64,000 nt of DNA from positions 1 to 64,000 of the forward strand of contig CAUDUM010000002.1 of assembly GCA_958452575.1 (NCBI GenBank). Reading direction: 5' to 3'. Origin of the DNA: an uncultured Eggerthellaceae bacterium (GTDB taxonomy: Bacteria; Actinomycetota; Coriobacteriia; Coriobacteriales; Eggerthellaceae). The stretch's first letter is position 1, and every line of letters begins with the position of its first letter. Under the pieces are notes generated by a model, which did not search any database, had not been told where the DNA came from, and saw only the letters and a list, made by a program, of their open reading frames with translations. Made by a program: the position numbers and the translations under genes. Below, piece after piece: positions 1 to 8,075 of the stretch.

Positions 1-65
1 TAAATAGGAGGGAGCGATAATTGCAGCCATCGAACAGCAGGAAACTTTTGCGTTGGCGGGGCATC

Positions 66-815
66 TTACGCCTGGTTCTGGCGCAGCCACTCGTACATGC
101 ACGCGGTCGACGCCTGCGCCACGTTGAGCGAGGCCACCTCGCCCTCGAGCGGCAGCTTGCACAAAAAGTCGCAGCTTTCCATGACGATGCGCGACAAGCC
201 GTCGTGCTCGTTGCCCATCACAAGCGCGATCTTGCCCTTGAGGTTGCTCTTCCAGATGAGATCCTGGGCGTGCTCGGTGGCGCCGGCGATCCAGAACCCC
301 TCGTCCTTGAGCTTGGACATCGCCTGCACCAGATTGGCCACCTGGGCGACCGGGACGTGGGCGATGGCGCCGGCGGAGCTTTTGTAGGTAGCGGCCTCCA
401 CGCGCGCGCTGCGCTTGTTGGGGATGACGATGCCGCTTGCGCCCACCGCCTCGGCGCTGCGGGTGATGGCGCCGAGGTTTCCGGCGTCGGTGAGGTGGTC
501 GAGGATGACCACCAGCGCGCGCCCGTCGTGCTCGTCGGCGTACGCGCACGCCTGCTGGATCAGCTCGTTGATGCCGAGGTATCGGAACGGCTTCGCCTCG
601 GCGATGACGCCCTGGTGCGAGCCGCGGTCGGACAGGTCGTCGAGCGCCTTGCGCGGGACGAGCTCGATCTCGACGCCGAAGCGCTTCGCCTTGCGCTGGA
701 TGTCGTTGATCAGAGGGTCGCGCTTCACGTTGTCCGCCATCATGATGCGGCGCATGGGCACGCCCGTGCGCAGGGCCTCGATGACCGGGCGCTTTCCCTC
801 GATGTAGTCAGCCAT
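66..815 (-). CDS. rlmB: 23S rRNA (guanosine-2'-O-)-methyltransferase RlmB
   Basis: SpoU/TrmH-family (SPOUT) RNA 2'-O-methyltransferase, predicted to methylate G2251 in the 23S rRNA peptidyl-transferase centre. The 249-residue protein begins MADYIEGKRPVIEAL, the usual N-terminal RNA-binding substrate domain. It then shows the three SpoU motifs: motif 1 around residue 105-125 (LDHLTDAGNLGAITRSAEA), motif 2 (ALVMGNEHDGLS) and motif 3 (CKLPLEGEVASLNVAQA). Length is normal for the family. The frame stays open another 45 codons upstream, but the ATG at 815 has an AAGGGAGAA ribosome site right before it, so that start was chosen. It stands alone, divergent from nothing visible within 170 bp. The family is certain; the exact target nucleotide is inferred from similarity. 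Confidence 0.93.
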   Translation of the reverse strand: MADYIEGKRPVIEALRTGVPMRRIMMADNVKRDPLINDIQRKAKRFGVEIELVPRKALDDLSDRGSHQGVIAEAKPFRYLGINELIQQACAYADEHDGRALVVILDHLTDAGNLGAITRSAEAVGASGIVIPNKRSARVEAATYKSSAGAIAHVPVAQVANLVQAMSKLKDEGFWIAGATEHAQDLIWKSNLKGKIALVMGNEHDGLSRIVMESCDFLCKLPLEGEVASLNVAQASTACMYEWLRQNQA

Positions 816-993
816 GGTTCTCCCTTGTCTATGATCGGTGCGGCGGCGCGCGGGACGCGGCGCGTCTCCCTGGGTGCGGCGGCGCTCTGCCGTCGACGTT
901 GCGGTCCGCCATCGTGCGATAGGGGCGCCGCGACTGTTCCAACCCGCCATTATGGCAGATGGGAGGATGCTGGCGGATCAGCTGCGCGCATCC

Positions 994-1869
994 TCAGCGT
1001 TTCGACACGAAACGGCGTGCCGTCCCGCTTTCGCCCGGAAGATCGCCGCGATCGAGATCCTCACGCTCGGCATCGTCGGGCACGCTGTCGTCGTCGGGCG
1101 CGGCGCCATCGTTACGCGTATCGCTATCGTTAAGCGCGGCACCGTAGCTGAGCGCGGCATCATCGCCGTCCTTGCCGCGCAGCTTGCGGATCCCCCGCAA
1201 CACCGCGGGTGCGAAGTCGGCTTCCTGCTTGGTCTTGAGGCCGAGCTTCACGCTGGCGTAGCGCAGGCCCACCACCGTGGCGACGCACAGCACGCCGGCA
1301 ACCGGCAAAGGGCATCCCAGCTGGGCCAGTGCCACATACACCGTCGCGCCGCCGAGGCCGGCGACCGCGTAGTAGTTCGACCGCTTGAACACCGCGGGGG
1401 TCTCGCCGACGCAGATGTCGCGCACCGCCCCGCCGCCGACCGCCGTGATGGCGCCCAAGATGATCGACACGACGATGCCCGACTCCGCGGCGAACGCCTT
1501 GCTGGCGCCCGCCAGCGCGAACAGCGCCACCGACAGCGTGTCGGCGAGCATGACCGCACGGTCGAGGTTTTTGAACAGCCCGCGGAAATAGAACACGAAC
1601 AGGCACAGCAGGATGCAGATGACGATGAGGTCGGGATGCTCGGTGAAGTAGACGCCCTCGTCCTGCAGGATGACGTCGCGGATGAGGCCGCCGCCGTACG
1701 CGGTGATCAGGCCGAGCACGACCGTGCCGACCGTGTCGAGCTTGCGCTCGCATGCGAACAGCGCGCCCGTGATGGCGCCCACGATGATGGAGAAGTAGTC
1801 GATGCCCCACGGCACGGTGAGCACGCGCCCCGCGCCCGTCATCGAATCCAAGATCGCCGCGATGTCCAT
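994..1869 (-). CDS. TRIC / UPF0126-family cation channel membrane protein
   Basis: Predicted polytopic inner-membrane protein of the trimeric intracellular cation (TRIC)/YadS family, thought to conduct potassium or other cations. Two copies of the family repeat are visible: GxxxxxxGGGxxRD occurs as ITAYGGGLIRDV near residue 55 and AITAVGGGAVRDI near residue 140, each flanked by hydrophobic helices (about seven in total). After the channel core (about 215 residues) there is a charged Asp/Arg-rich tail of about 75 residues with no recognisable domain. The frame is open for 71 more codons upstream, but the ATG at 1869 has GGAAGAG at a good distance; an alternative ATG at 1947 has a weaker, more distant site. 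The specific ion is unknown. Confidence 0.85.
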   Translation of the reverse strand: MDIAAILDSMTGAGRVLTVPWGIDYFSIIVGAITGALFACERKLDTVGTVVLGLITAYGGGLIRDVILQDEGVYFTEHPDLIVICILLCLFVFYFRGLFKNLDRAVMLADTLSVALFALAGASKAFAAESGIVVSIILGAITAVGGGAVRDICVGETPAVFKRSNYYAVAGLGGATVYVALAQLGCPLPVAGVLCVATVVGLRYASVKLGLKTKQEADFAPAVLRGIRKLRGKDGDDAALSYGAALNDSDTRNDGAAPDDDSVPDDAEREDLDRGDLPGESGTARRFVSKR

Positions 1870-2000
1870 CCCGCGCTCTTCCGCTTCCTGTTCTCCTGGG
1901 TCGAAGCCGACGTCGCGCGACGCGGCCTTCGCAGCCGCATCCTCCATCGGCTCGGCGCGCCGTCCCCGACGCCACGCCGCCGCTTCAGTATACCAGCGAC

Positions 2001-2010
2001 GTGCTAGAAT
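2001..2010 (+). promoter_or_regulatory. Candidate extended -10 promoter of nth
   Basis: TGCTAGAAT (TGN followed by a near-consensus -10 box) lies 110 bp upstream of the nth start. No convincing -35 is present, as expected for an extended -10 promoter. Sequence reading only. Confidence 0.3.
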
Positions 2011-2120
2011 CCCATGGAGGACCGCACGCCCGCCGGCTTGACCGCCCAGCCGGAAGAGCCGCAAAGCCCCGCGCCCGACCACCCCGTCCCAACCGCCCCC
2101 CCATCAGCGAAAGGAACCTC

Positions 2121-2783
2121 ATGGCACGCGAGAACCTCACCCAGCAACGCGCCCGCGCCGCGCAGATCGAGGAGCGCATGCTCGCCCACTACGGCGAGGG
2201 GGAATGCTCGCTGGACTACGCCACGCCCTTCACGCTGACCGTCGCGGTGATCCTGTCGGCGCAATGCACCGACGCCGCCGTGAACAAGGTGACGCCCGAA
2301 CTGTTCGCGCGCTACGGCACGCCCGAGAAGATGGCGGCGGCGCGCCTGGAGGACATCGAGGAGATCATCCATCCGCTCGGGTTCTACCGCAACAAAGCCA
2401 AGAACATCATCGCCTGCGCGCAAACCGTCCTGACCGAATTCGGCGGCGAGGTGCCCAACGACATCGACGCGCTGCAGAAGCTGCCCGGCGTCGGCCGCAA
2501 GACGGCAAACGTGGTGATGTGCGAGGCGTTCCGCAATCCGCAGGGCATCGCGGTGGACACCCACGTGTTCCGCATCGCGCATCGGCTGCGCTTCGCGACG
2601 CGCAACGACGACACGCCCGCCAAGGTGGAGGCCAAGCTGCTGAAGATCTACCCACAGCCCGACTGGCTGTTCATCAACCACCAATGGGTGCACTTCGGCC
2701 GCGAGTTCTGCCGCGCCCGGGGCCCGCTGTGCGGCGAATGCATCATCGCCGACCTCTGCCCCAGCCGCGGAAAGGAAGCGTAG
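2121..2783 (+). CDS. nth: Endonuclease III (DNA glycosylase/AP lyase)
   Basis: Bifunctional base-excision repair enzyme that removes oxidised pyrimidines and nicks the abasic site. The 220-residue protein has the helix-hairpin-helix motif LPGVGRKTANVV at residues 121-132 with the catalytic lysine at 127, the catalytic aspartate in AVDTHVFR (residue 146), and the C-terminal [4Fe-4S] loop C-x6-C-x2-C-x5-C (FCRARGPLCGECIIADLC). All key residues are intact and the length is typical. The ATG at 2121 follows GAAAGGAAC and was preferred to an in-frame codon 40 residues upstream. It is transcribed away from the TRIC gene. Confidence 0.95.
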   Translation: MARENLTQQRARAAQIEERMLAHYGEGECSLDYATPFTLTVAVILSAQCTDAAVNKVTPELFARYGTPEKMAAARLEDIEEIIHPLGFYRNKAKNIIACAQTVLTEFGGEVPNDIDALQKLPGVGRKTANVVMCEAFRNPQGIAVDTHVFRIAHRLRFATRNDDTPAKVEAKLLKIYPQPDWLFINHQWVHFGREFCRARGPLCGECIIADLCPSRGKEA

Positions 2784-2799
2784 GGCTCAGCCACCCTTC

Positions 2800-2902
2800 T
2801 GCGCATTCAAGCCGCCAGCTTTTCGCACGTTCGAGCCGCCAGCCCCCCACGCGTTCGAGCCGCCAGCCCCCACGTGTTCGGGCCGCAAACCCTCAGCACG
2901 TT
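2800..2902 (+). repeat. Degenerate ~24-bp tandem repeat after nth
   Basis: About four imperfect copies of a unit with the core TTCGAGCCGCCAGCCCCC follow the nth stop codon: the first carries TTCAAGCCGCCAGC, the next two are nearly identical, and the last decays to TTCGGGCCGCAAACCC. It lies between nth and the TetR gene and does not look like a terminator. Confidence 0.7.
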
Positions 2903-2930
2903 CAATCCCTCGAGCCGAACCATGATCGAA

Positions 2931-2962
2931 TTGTATCGTTTTCTAATGTACACATGTACATA
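2931..2962 (+). promoter_or_regulatory. Candidate operator/promoter of the TetR gene
   Basis: TGTAC-N4-GTACA (2947-2960) is a perfect inverted repeat 64 bp upstream of the TetR-family start. It sits beside a possible -35 TTGTAT (2931-2936). TetR proteins often bind such palindromes to repress themselves and a neighbouring exporter. The pairing with this regulator is inferred from position only. Confidence 0.4.
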
Positions 2963-3023
2963 GAGAAGCCTTTGCCCTAGTATGCTAATGGACAAACGTA
3001 CATTAATAACGCAAAGGACCCAG

Positions 3024-3605
3024 ATGGAGATGCAGAAGCCCAAACGAGCCAAGCGCGATCCCGAGGGACGTCGGCGCGCCATCGTCGAAGCCGCCGCCGA
3101 GGTCATCGCGCGCGAAGGCACGCGCAAGCTGACGCACCGCCGCGTCGCGCAGCAGGCCGGCGTGCCGCTCGGCTCCACGACGCAGTACTTCTCGAGCATC
3201 GACGAGCTGCGCCGCGCTGCCCTCGCCGAGTTGGCCCGCCTCATCGAAGAGGATTACGACGAGATGTTCCGCGCCGTCGACGCGGCAGGCGGCACCGCGC
3301 AGGCCTACGCCCGCGAGCTCAACGCGTACCTTGCGGATGCGGAGCAGGTCGCCATCGACACTGCGTTTTACAGCACTGCCGCCAACGATCCGGAGCTGCG
3401 CGAGCTTGCCCGCACATCGATCGGCATCTCGATCCGCCGCTCCCTCCCCTACGTCGACGAACTGCAAGCCAAGGCACTCACGATGCTGGTGGACGGCGCG
3501 ATGCTGGAAACCTGCCTTTTGGGAGAGCCGGTCGATCCGGATGCGGTCGACCTTGCCGTCAAGGCCATCTTCGCAACGAAGATCGATCCGGGAAACGCAA
3601 GCTAG
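3024..3605 (+). CDS. TetR/AcrR-family transcriptional regulator
   Basis: One-component repressor of about 193 residues. The N-terminal helix-turn-helix is clear: a helix beginning RRRAIVEAAAEVIAREG, then LTHRRVAQQAGVPLGSTTQY as the turn and recognition helix (residues 18-57). The remaining alpha-helical part is the ligand-binding/dimerisation domain and names no ligand. The start at 3024 follows AAAGGACC; an earlier in-frame ATG at 2982 lacks a site. It lies 199 bp upstream of an MFS multidrug-type exporter on the same strand, so the likely role is control of that exporter. A palindromic operator candidate lies at 2947-2960. Confidence 0.88.
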   Translation: MEMQKPKRAKRDPEGRRRAIVEAAAEVIAREGTRKLTHRRVAQQAGVPLGSTTQYFSSIDELRRAALAELARLIEEDYDEMFRAVDAAGGTAQAYARELNAYLADAEQVAIDTAFYSTAANDPELRELARTSIGISIRRSLPYVDELQAKALTMLVDGAMLETCLLGEPVDPDAVDLAVKAIFATKIDPGNAS

Positions 3606-3804
3606 CTCGGCCGCCGTGCCGACAGGACCGCAGCCGCGCCGCACGCCCGAGCGCGTAGCACGCGGCAACGGCGATCGTCATCATCGAAACCAGCTTGATC
3701 CGCGCCCGACGGCGCCTCCCGATCGCTGCGCACCCCGCGACGCCCGGCTGAATCCCCCAACCCTCCAAACCCAACCACAACTCCTGAAAGACCAGGTGAA
3801 ACCT

Positions 3805-5346
3805 ATGGACGACTTGATTCGCATGAATCCGCCCACGATATCCAAGGCGCGCCGCTGGGCGGCGCTGGCAGTGGTGCTGTTCGGCCAGTTTGTCGTGTCG
3901 ATCGACATGACGGTGCTCAACATCGCCCTGCCCGACCTCACCGCCGAGCTGCAGCCGACCTCCGACCAGCAGCTTTGGATCATCGATGTGTACTCGCTCG
4001 TGCTCGCCGGCCTGCTGGTCACCGCCAGCTCGCTGTCGGACCGCTGGGGCCGCAAGCGCATGATGCTGGCGGGCTTCGCCGTGTTCGGCATCGGGTCGGG
4101 GCTCATCATGTTCGCCGACACCACCGAAGCCGTCATTGCGCTGCGCGCGCTGTTGGGCGTGGGCGCGGCGATGATCATGCCGACGACCATCTCGATGGTG
4201 CGCAGCATCTTTTTGGACGCCAAGGAGCGCGCGTTCGCCCTGGCGGGCTGGTCGGCCATCGGCGGTTTGGGCATGGCGGCAGGACCGCTGATCGGCGGTT
4301 TTCTGCTGGAGCATTTCAGCTGGCACGCGGCGTTTCTGGTCAACGTGCCCCTGATGGCGCTGTCGCTGATCGCCGGACTTTTGATACTTCCCGAGATCCG
4401 CGTGAAGAACCCCGGCGGCTGGGATGTCCTCGCCGCGATCATCTCGCTTGTCGGCATGACGCTTTTGATGTGGGGCATCAAGCATGTCGCCGCCCTCATG
4501 GCGTTCGATGCGCAGGGCACGGCGGCGCTTGTCGCGGGGCTTGCCCTCATGGCGGTGTTCCTCGCGAGATGCGCGCGGTCGGACAACCCGCTGCTCGATG
4601 TGTCGCTGTTCCGCAGCAAGCCCTTCACCGCCGGCATCGTGGCGGCGCTGGGGTCGATGTTCGCCCTGGCCTCCTTGTCCTTCCTGCTGTCACAATGGCT
4701 GCAGCTGGTCGACGGCTGCAGTCCGCTTGAGGCGGGAGCCCGCCTTGTGCCCATGGCGCTGACCAGCATCGTCGGCGGCGTCGCCGCGCCTGCGCTTGCC
4801 ATGCGCTTCGGCGCGCGCAACATCACCGCGGCGGGGCTGGCCATCGGCGCGGCGGCGATGATCATGCTCATCGCGTTCCACGGCAACCTGACGTACGTCC
4901 CGGTGATGATATCGAGCAGTTTGGTGGGCTTGGGCACGGGAGCGCTCGCGGTGGGATCGTCGGTCATCATGTGCGAGACGCCCGTCGAGAAGGCCTCGAG
5001 CGCCGCCAGCCTGGAGGAGATCTCCTACGATCTGGGCAACGTGCTGGGCGTGGCGATCTTGGGCAGCGTCGCCTCCATCGTGTACCGCCTGGGACTCGAC
5101 CCCGCCGCGTTGGCCGAATCCGGCCTGAGCGGCGCCGCCATCGACGAGGCGATGCAGTCGTTCGGCGCGGCGGCCCAGATCGCACAGCAGACCGGCGCCG
5201 CCGAACTGCTGCGCGAAGGCGCGGCGTCGTTCTCCGAGTCGATCATCATCACGAGCTTCGCCGGCGGCGTGGTGCTTCTGGCCGTGGCGATCGTGGTGTG
5301 GAAGCTCATCCCCCGCGATCTGGACATCACGGAGGGCGAGCACTAG
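3805..5346 (+). CDS. DHA2-type MFS drug/proton antiporter
   Basis: Inner-membrane exporter of the 14-helix EmrB/QacA branch of the major facilitator superfamily (513 residues). Helix 1 carries the DHA2 signature FVVSIDMTVLNIALP (residues 24-38), motif A appears as SDRWGRKRMM after helix 2, and a motif C-like glycine/proline stretch (GGLGMAAGPLIGGFLLE) lies in helix 5. Fourteen hydrophobic segments can be counted. The frame is open far upstream through the TetR gene, but the ATG at 3805 has AGGTGA before it and places helix 1 correctly. The drug or metabolite exported cannot be told from sequence; the upstream TetR gene suggests inducible resistance. Confidence 0.9.
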   Translation: MDDLIRMNPPTISKARRWAALAVVLFGQFVVSIDMTVLNIALPDLTAELQPTSDQQLWIIDVYSLVLAGLLVTASSLSDRWGRKRMMLAGFAVFGIGSGLIMFADTTEAVIALRALLGVGAAMIMPTTISMVRSIFLDAKERAFALAGWSAIGGLGMAAGPLIGGFLLEHFSWHAAFLVNVPLMALSLIAGLLILPEIRVKNPGGWDVLAAIISLVGMTLLMWGIKHVAALMAFDAQGTAALVAGLALMAVFLARCARSDNPLLDVSLFRSKPFTAGIVAALGSMFALASLSFLLSQWLQLVDGCSPLEAGARLVPMALTSIVGGVAAPALAMRFGARNITAAGLAIGAAAMIMLIAFHGNLTYVPVMISSSLVGLGTGALAVGSSVIMCETPVEKASSAASLEEISYDLGNVLGVAILGSVASIVYRLGLDPAALAESGLSGAAIDEAMQSFGAAAQIAQQTGAAELLREGAASFSESIIITSFAGGVVLLAVAIVVWKLIPRDLDITEGEH

Positions 5347-5454
5347 AGGCAGGGTGCGGCGTGCTGCCGGCGGCGAAATGCAGGCCGAGCGTCGCGGAGG
5401 CGGGTGCTGACGAGCGCGCTCGGTCAACGATTGCCCAACAACCGTGCGGCGCGT

Positions 5455-5483
5455 TTGCCCCTCTCTCCTGAGCAAGGTACAAT
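5455..5483 (+). promoter_or_regulatory. Promoter of the rubrerythrin gene
   Basis: TTGCCC (5455-5460), 17-bp spacer, TACAAT (5478-5483). This is a good sigma-70-type match about 50 bp upstream of the rubrerythrin start. The same TACAAT box recurs upstream of several genes in the window. Confidence 0.55.
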
Positions 5484-5533
5484 GAACTCATCGCGCCCCG
5501 AGAGGCGGGCGCCCGAAGAGGAGGGATAGTCCC

Positions 5534-6073
5534 ATGGACCTCAAAGGAAGCCAGACCGAGAAGAACCTCGCGTACGCGTTCGCCGGCGAGTCGCAGGCGC
5601 ACACCAAGTACCAGTACTACGCCAGCCAGGCCAAGAAGGACGGCTACGTCCAGATCCAGAACATCTTCCTGGAGACGGCCAAGAACGAGAAGGAGCACGC
5701 CAAGCTCTGGTTCAAGCTGCTGCACGGCGGCGCCGTTCCCTCCACGATGGAAAACCTCGCCGACGCCGCTGCCGGCGAAAACGAGGAATGGACCGAGATG
5801 TACGCCGAGTTCGCCAAGGTGGCGCGCGAGGAGGGCTTCGCCGACATCGCCGAGCTGTTCGACGGCGTCGCAGGCGTCGAGAAGGAGCACGAGGAGCGCT
5901 ACCGCAAGCTGATGGCCCGCATCGAGGCCGGCGAGGTGTTCAAGCGCGACGACGTGTGCGTGTGGAAGTGCGGCAACTGCGGCCACATCCACATCGGCAA
6001 GGAAGCCCCCGAGGTCTGCCCCGTGTGCGCGCACGGCCGCGAGTACTTCGAGCTGAAGGCCGAGAACTACTAG
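5534..6073 (+). CDS. rbr: Rubrerythrin
   Basis: Cytoplasmic non-haem di-iron peroxidase that reduces hydrogen peroxide in anaerobes. The 179-residue protein has the ferritin-like four-helix domain with two E-x-x-H iron-binding motifs (NEKEHA near residue 52-55 and VEKEHEERY near 118) plus the additional glutamates of AFAGES and FLETAK. A C-terminal rubredoxin-like domain follows, with C-x2-C (WKCGNCG) and C-x2-C (EVCPVC) binding one iron. Domain order and length are standard. A strong GAGGAGGG site precedes the ATG, with its own promoter upstream and a hairpin terminator downstream, so it is probably a single-gene transcript. Confidence 0.96.
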   Translation: MDLKGSQTEKNLAYAFAGESQAHTKYQYYASQAKKDGYVQIQNIFLETAKNEKEHAKLWFKLLHGGAVPSTMENLADAAAGENEEWTEMYAEFAKVAREEGFADIAELFDGVAGVEKEHEERYRKLMARIEAGEVFKRDDVCVWKCGNCGHIHIGKEAPEVCPVCAHGREYFELKAENY

Positions 6074-6095
6074 GATACGGTTCTCATCGGTTGAG

Positions 6096-6122
6096 GAGGG
6101 CGTCCTGCGGGGCGCCCTCTTT
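6096..6122 (+). terminator. Rho-independent terminator of rubrerythrin
   Basis: GAGGGCG (6096-6102) pairs with CGCCCTC (6113-6119), followed by a short T run, 22 bp after the rubrerythrin stop. Confidence 0.75.
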
Positions 6123-6165
6123 GCGTTATGGGATAGCACGAAATGGGGGTAGTCGCTATTTCGCG

Positions 6166-6238
6166 GGCGTGACAAAGGGACACATCTAATGGCACGCCGC
6201 ATCGCGGCGTGCCATTAGATGTGTCCCTTTGTCACGCC
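6166..6238. repeat. REP-like palindrome with 35-bp perfect arms
   Basis: Left arm 6166-6200 and right arm 6204-6238 are perfect reverse complements around a 3-nt ATC loop. The outer part carries GTGACAAAGGGACAC, which shares the AAGGGAC core with four other palindromes in the window (6291, 12596, 40286, 41578). It lies in the gap between convergent rubrerythrin and permease genes. It could act as a bidirectional terminator, but the arms are far longer than needed. Confidence 0.9.
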
Positions 6239-6290
6239 TCCCGCGCTCTGCGTCCCGCGCGCTACTACCACTGCTCTTTGAGAGGCGGAA

Positions 6291-6319
6291 TGAGAAAAAG
6301 CGACTGTCCCTTTTTCTCA
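6291..6319. repeat. REP-like palindrome, AAAGGGACAGTC type
   Basis: TGAGAAAAAG (6291-6300), a 9-nt loop containing CGACTGTCC, then CTTTTTCTCA (6310-6319). The stem is perfect over 10 bp. It sits 9 bp from the stop of the amino acid permease and could end its transcript on the minus strand. It has the same core family as the palindromes at 6166, 12596, 40286 and 41578. Confidence 0.75.
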
Positions 6320-6328
6320 CTCTCGCGG

Positions 6329-7849
6329 TTACTGCTGCTTCTTGCCGTGGGTCAGCTGATAGGCCACAAGCAGGATGGCCAACCAGATCGGGCCGACGAT
6401 GACGGCAACCAGGTAGCTGGGGCTGAAGCACATCACCACGACCACGCCCGCCAAAAACGCCAGCACCACGAACGGCATCACGCGCGCAAGCGGCAGCTTG
6501 AAGCGGATCGCGTCGACGGCATCCTTGCCGGTGCGTCCCGCCAGCTCGTTGGGGCCTTCGCCGCGCGCCACTTTTTTTCGGAACTTCATCTGGGTGATCA
6601 TGATGATGGTCCAGTTGATGATCGCCGAGATGGTCGCGATGCTCATCAGGTAGTTGAACGCGAACTCCGGCCACAGGAACACCACCACGACGGCGACCAC
6701 CGTCACCGCGGCGGAGGTGAGCACGCCGGCCACCGGCACGCCGCGCTTGTTGGTCTTGCCCAGATACGCCGGCGCGTTGCCCTGCTGCGCCAGCGAGTAG
6801 AGCATGCGCGAATTGGAGTACAGACCCGAGTTGTACACGCTCATCACCGCGGTCAGGCACACGAAGTTGAGAATGCCTGCCGCCGCATGCACGCCCACCG
6901 TGTCGAAGATCTGCACGAACGGACTGGTCACGCCGTCAAGGGTGTTCCACGGCACCACTGCCATGATCACGCCCAGCGCGCCGATGTAGAACACCAGGAT
7001 GCGCCAGATGATGCCGTTGGTGGCCTTGGGGATGGTGCGGCGCGGATCCTCGGTCTCGCCCGCCGTCACGCCGATGAGCTCGGTGCCGCCGAAGCTGAAC
7101 ATCACCACGCACAGCGCCATGAGCAGGCCGGTCCATTGGCCGTCGGCGGTCTGCTGCATCACACCGTGCGGGAAGAACCCGCCCTCGAGCGTGAACCAGT
7201 TGGCGAACGACGCCGCGATGCCCGACTCGGTGGGCAGCGCGAACGCGATCACGGCCAAGCCGCCCAGGATCATCGCGATGACCGCGGCGATCTTGATGAT
7301 GGCGAACCAGAACTCGAACTCGCCGAAGCGCTTGACTCCCAGCAGGTTGATCGAGGTGATGAGCACCAGGAAAAACGCCGCCGACACCCATTGCGGGATG
7401 AACGGAAACCAGTAATTGACGAACGACCCCACCACCGACAGCTCGACCATCGACACCAGGATGTAGTTGAACCAGTAGTTCCAGCCCGACACGAATCCGG
7501 CGCGCTTGGACCAATAGCGCGTGGCGTAGTAGCTGAACGCGCCGGCGCGCGGGTCCTCCACCGACATCTCGGAGAGCGCACGCACGATCATGAACGTGAT
7601 GAAACCGCCGATGAGGTAGGCCAGAAGGATGGACGGGCCGGCCAGCGAGATGGAGTCGCTTGACCCATAGAACAGGCCCGTGCCGATGGCGCCGCCCAGC
7701 GCGATCAGCTGGATGTGGCGGTTTTTGAGCGAGCGGCGCAGCTCGCCGTCGCGCGGAGCATCGTCCGCCACAGCGCCGGATGCTGCCTCGCCCACCGCGC
7801 CGCCGCGCAGCTGGTGCGCCGCGTCGCCCTTGGGATCGTTTTGAACCAT
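6329..7849 (-). CDS. Amino acid permease (APC superfamily, AAT family)
   Basis: Inner-membrane proton-coupled amino acid transporter of 506 residues with 12 predicted helices. Helix 1 contains the family signature IQLIALGGAIGTGLFYGSS (about residues 47-65). The segment after helix 2 (ALSEMSVEDPRAGAFSYY) and FSFGGTELIGVTAGETEDP in helix 6-loop are typical of AAT-type permeases (aromatic, lysine, histidine or GABA carriers). The substrate cannot be chosen from these motifs. The N-terminus has a 40-residue polar extension. AGAGGGG precedes the ATG. It converges on rubrerythrin, with REP-like palindromes between the two. Confidence 0.9.
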   Translation of the reverse strand: MVQNDPKGDAAHQLRGGAVGEAASGAVADDAPRDGELRRSLKNRHIQLIALGGAIGTGLFYGSSDSISLAGPSILLAYLIGGFITFMIVRALSEMSVEDPRAGAFSYYATRYWSKRAGFVSGWNYWFNYILVSMVELSVVGSFVNYWFPFIPQWVSAAFFLVLITSINLLGVKRFGEFEFWFAIIKIAAVIAMILGGLAVIAFALPTESGIAASFANWFTLEGGFFPHGVMQQTADGQWTGLLMALCVVMFSFGGTELIGVTAGETEDPRRTIPKATNGIIWRILVFYIGALGVIMAVVPWNTLDGVTSPFVQIFDTVGVHAAAGILNFVCLTAVMSVYNSGLYSNSRMLYSLAQQGNAPAYLGKTNKRGVPVAGVLTSAAVTVVAVVVVFLWPEFAFNYLMSIATISAIINWTIIMITQMKFRKKVARGEGPNELAGRTGKDAVDAIRFKLPLARVMPFVVLAFLAGVVVVMCFSPSYLVAVIVGPIWLAILLVAYQLTHGKKQQ

Positions 7850-8075
7850 TTGGAGCTACCCCTCTATCCTCAGCCGCGTTCGAAGAGCGCCCCGCCCGCA
7901 GCTTCGCGAAACGATCAGGGAACATCCGCGAAGGCAGCCGGCAAGCGCGTCCGCGCGCGGCGAAAACGCAATGGCGCTATTGTACGGCAAAGCGCTGGGA
8001 AAGGCGCCGCGAATGAAGGGAGCGGCGCCCTTCGACGCCGCCTCTAGAAGATGGCCGCCGACTCCACGCCCTGCC

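Noticed and set aside
1..65. Possible gene start at the left edge (AGGAGGG near position 7)
   Set aside because: The purine-rich site is followed by no frame with protein-like composition; the open frames there are shadows of rlmB.
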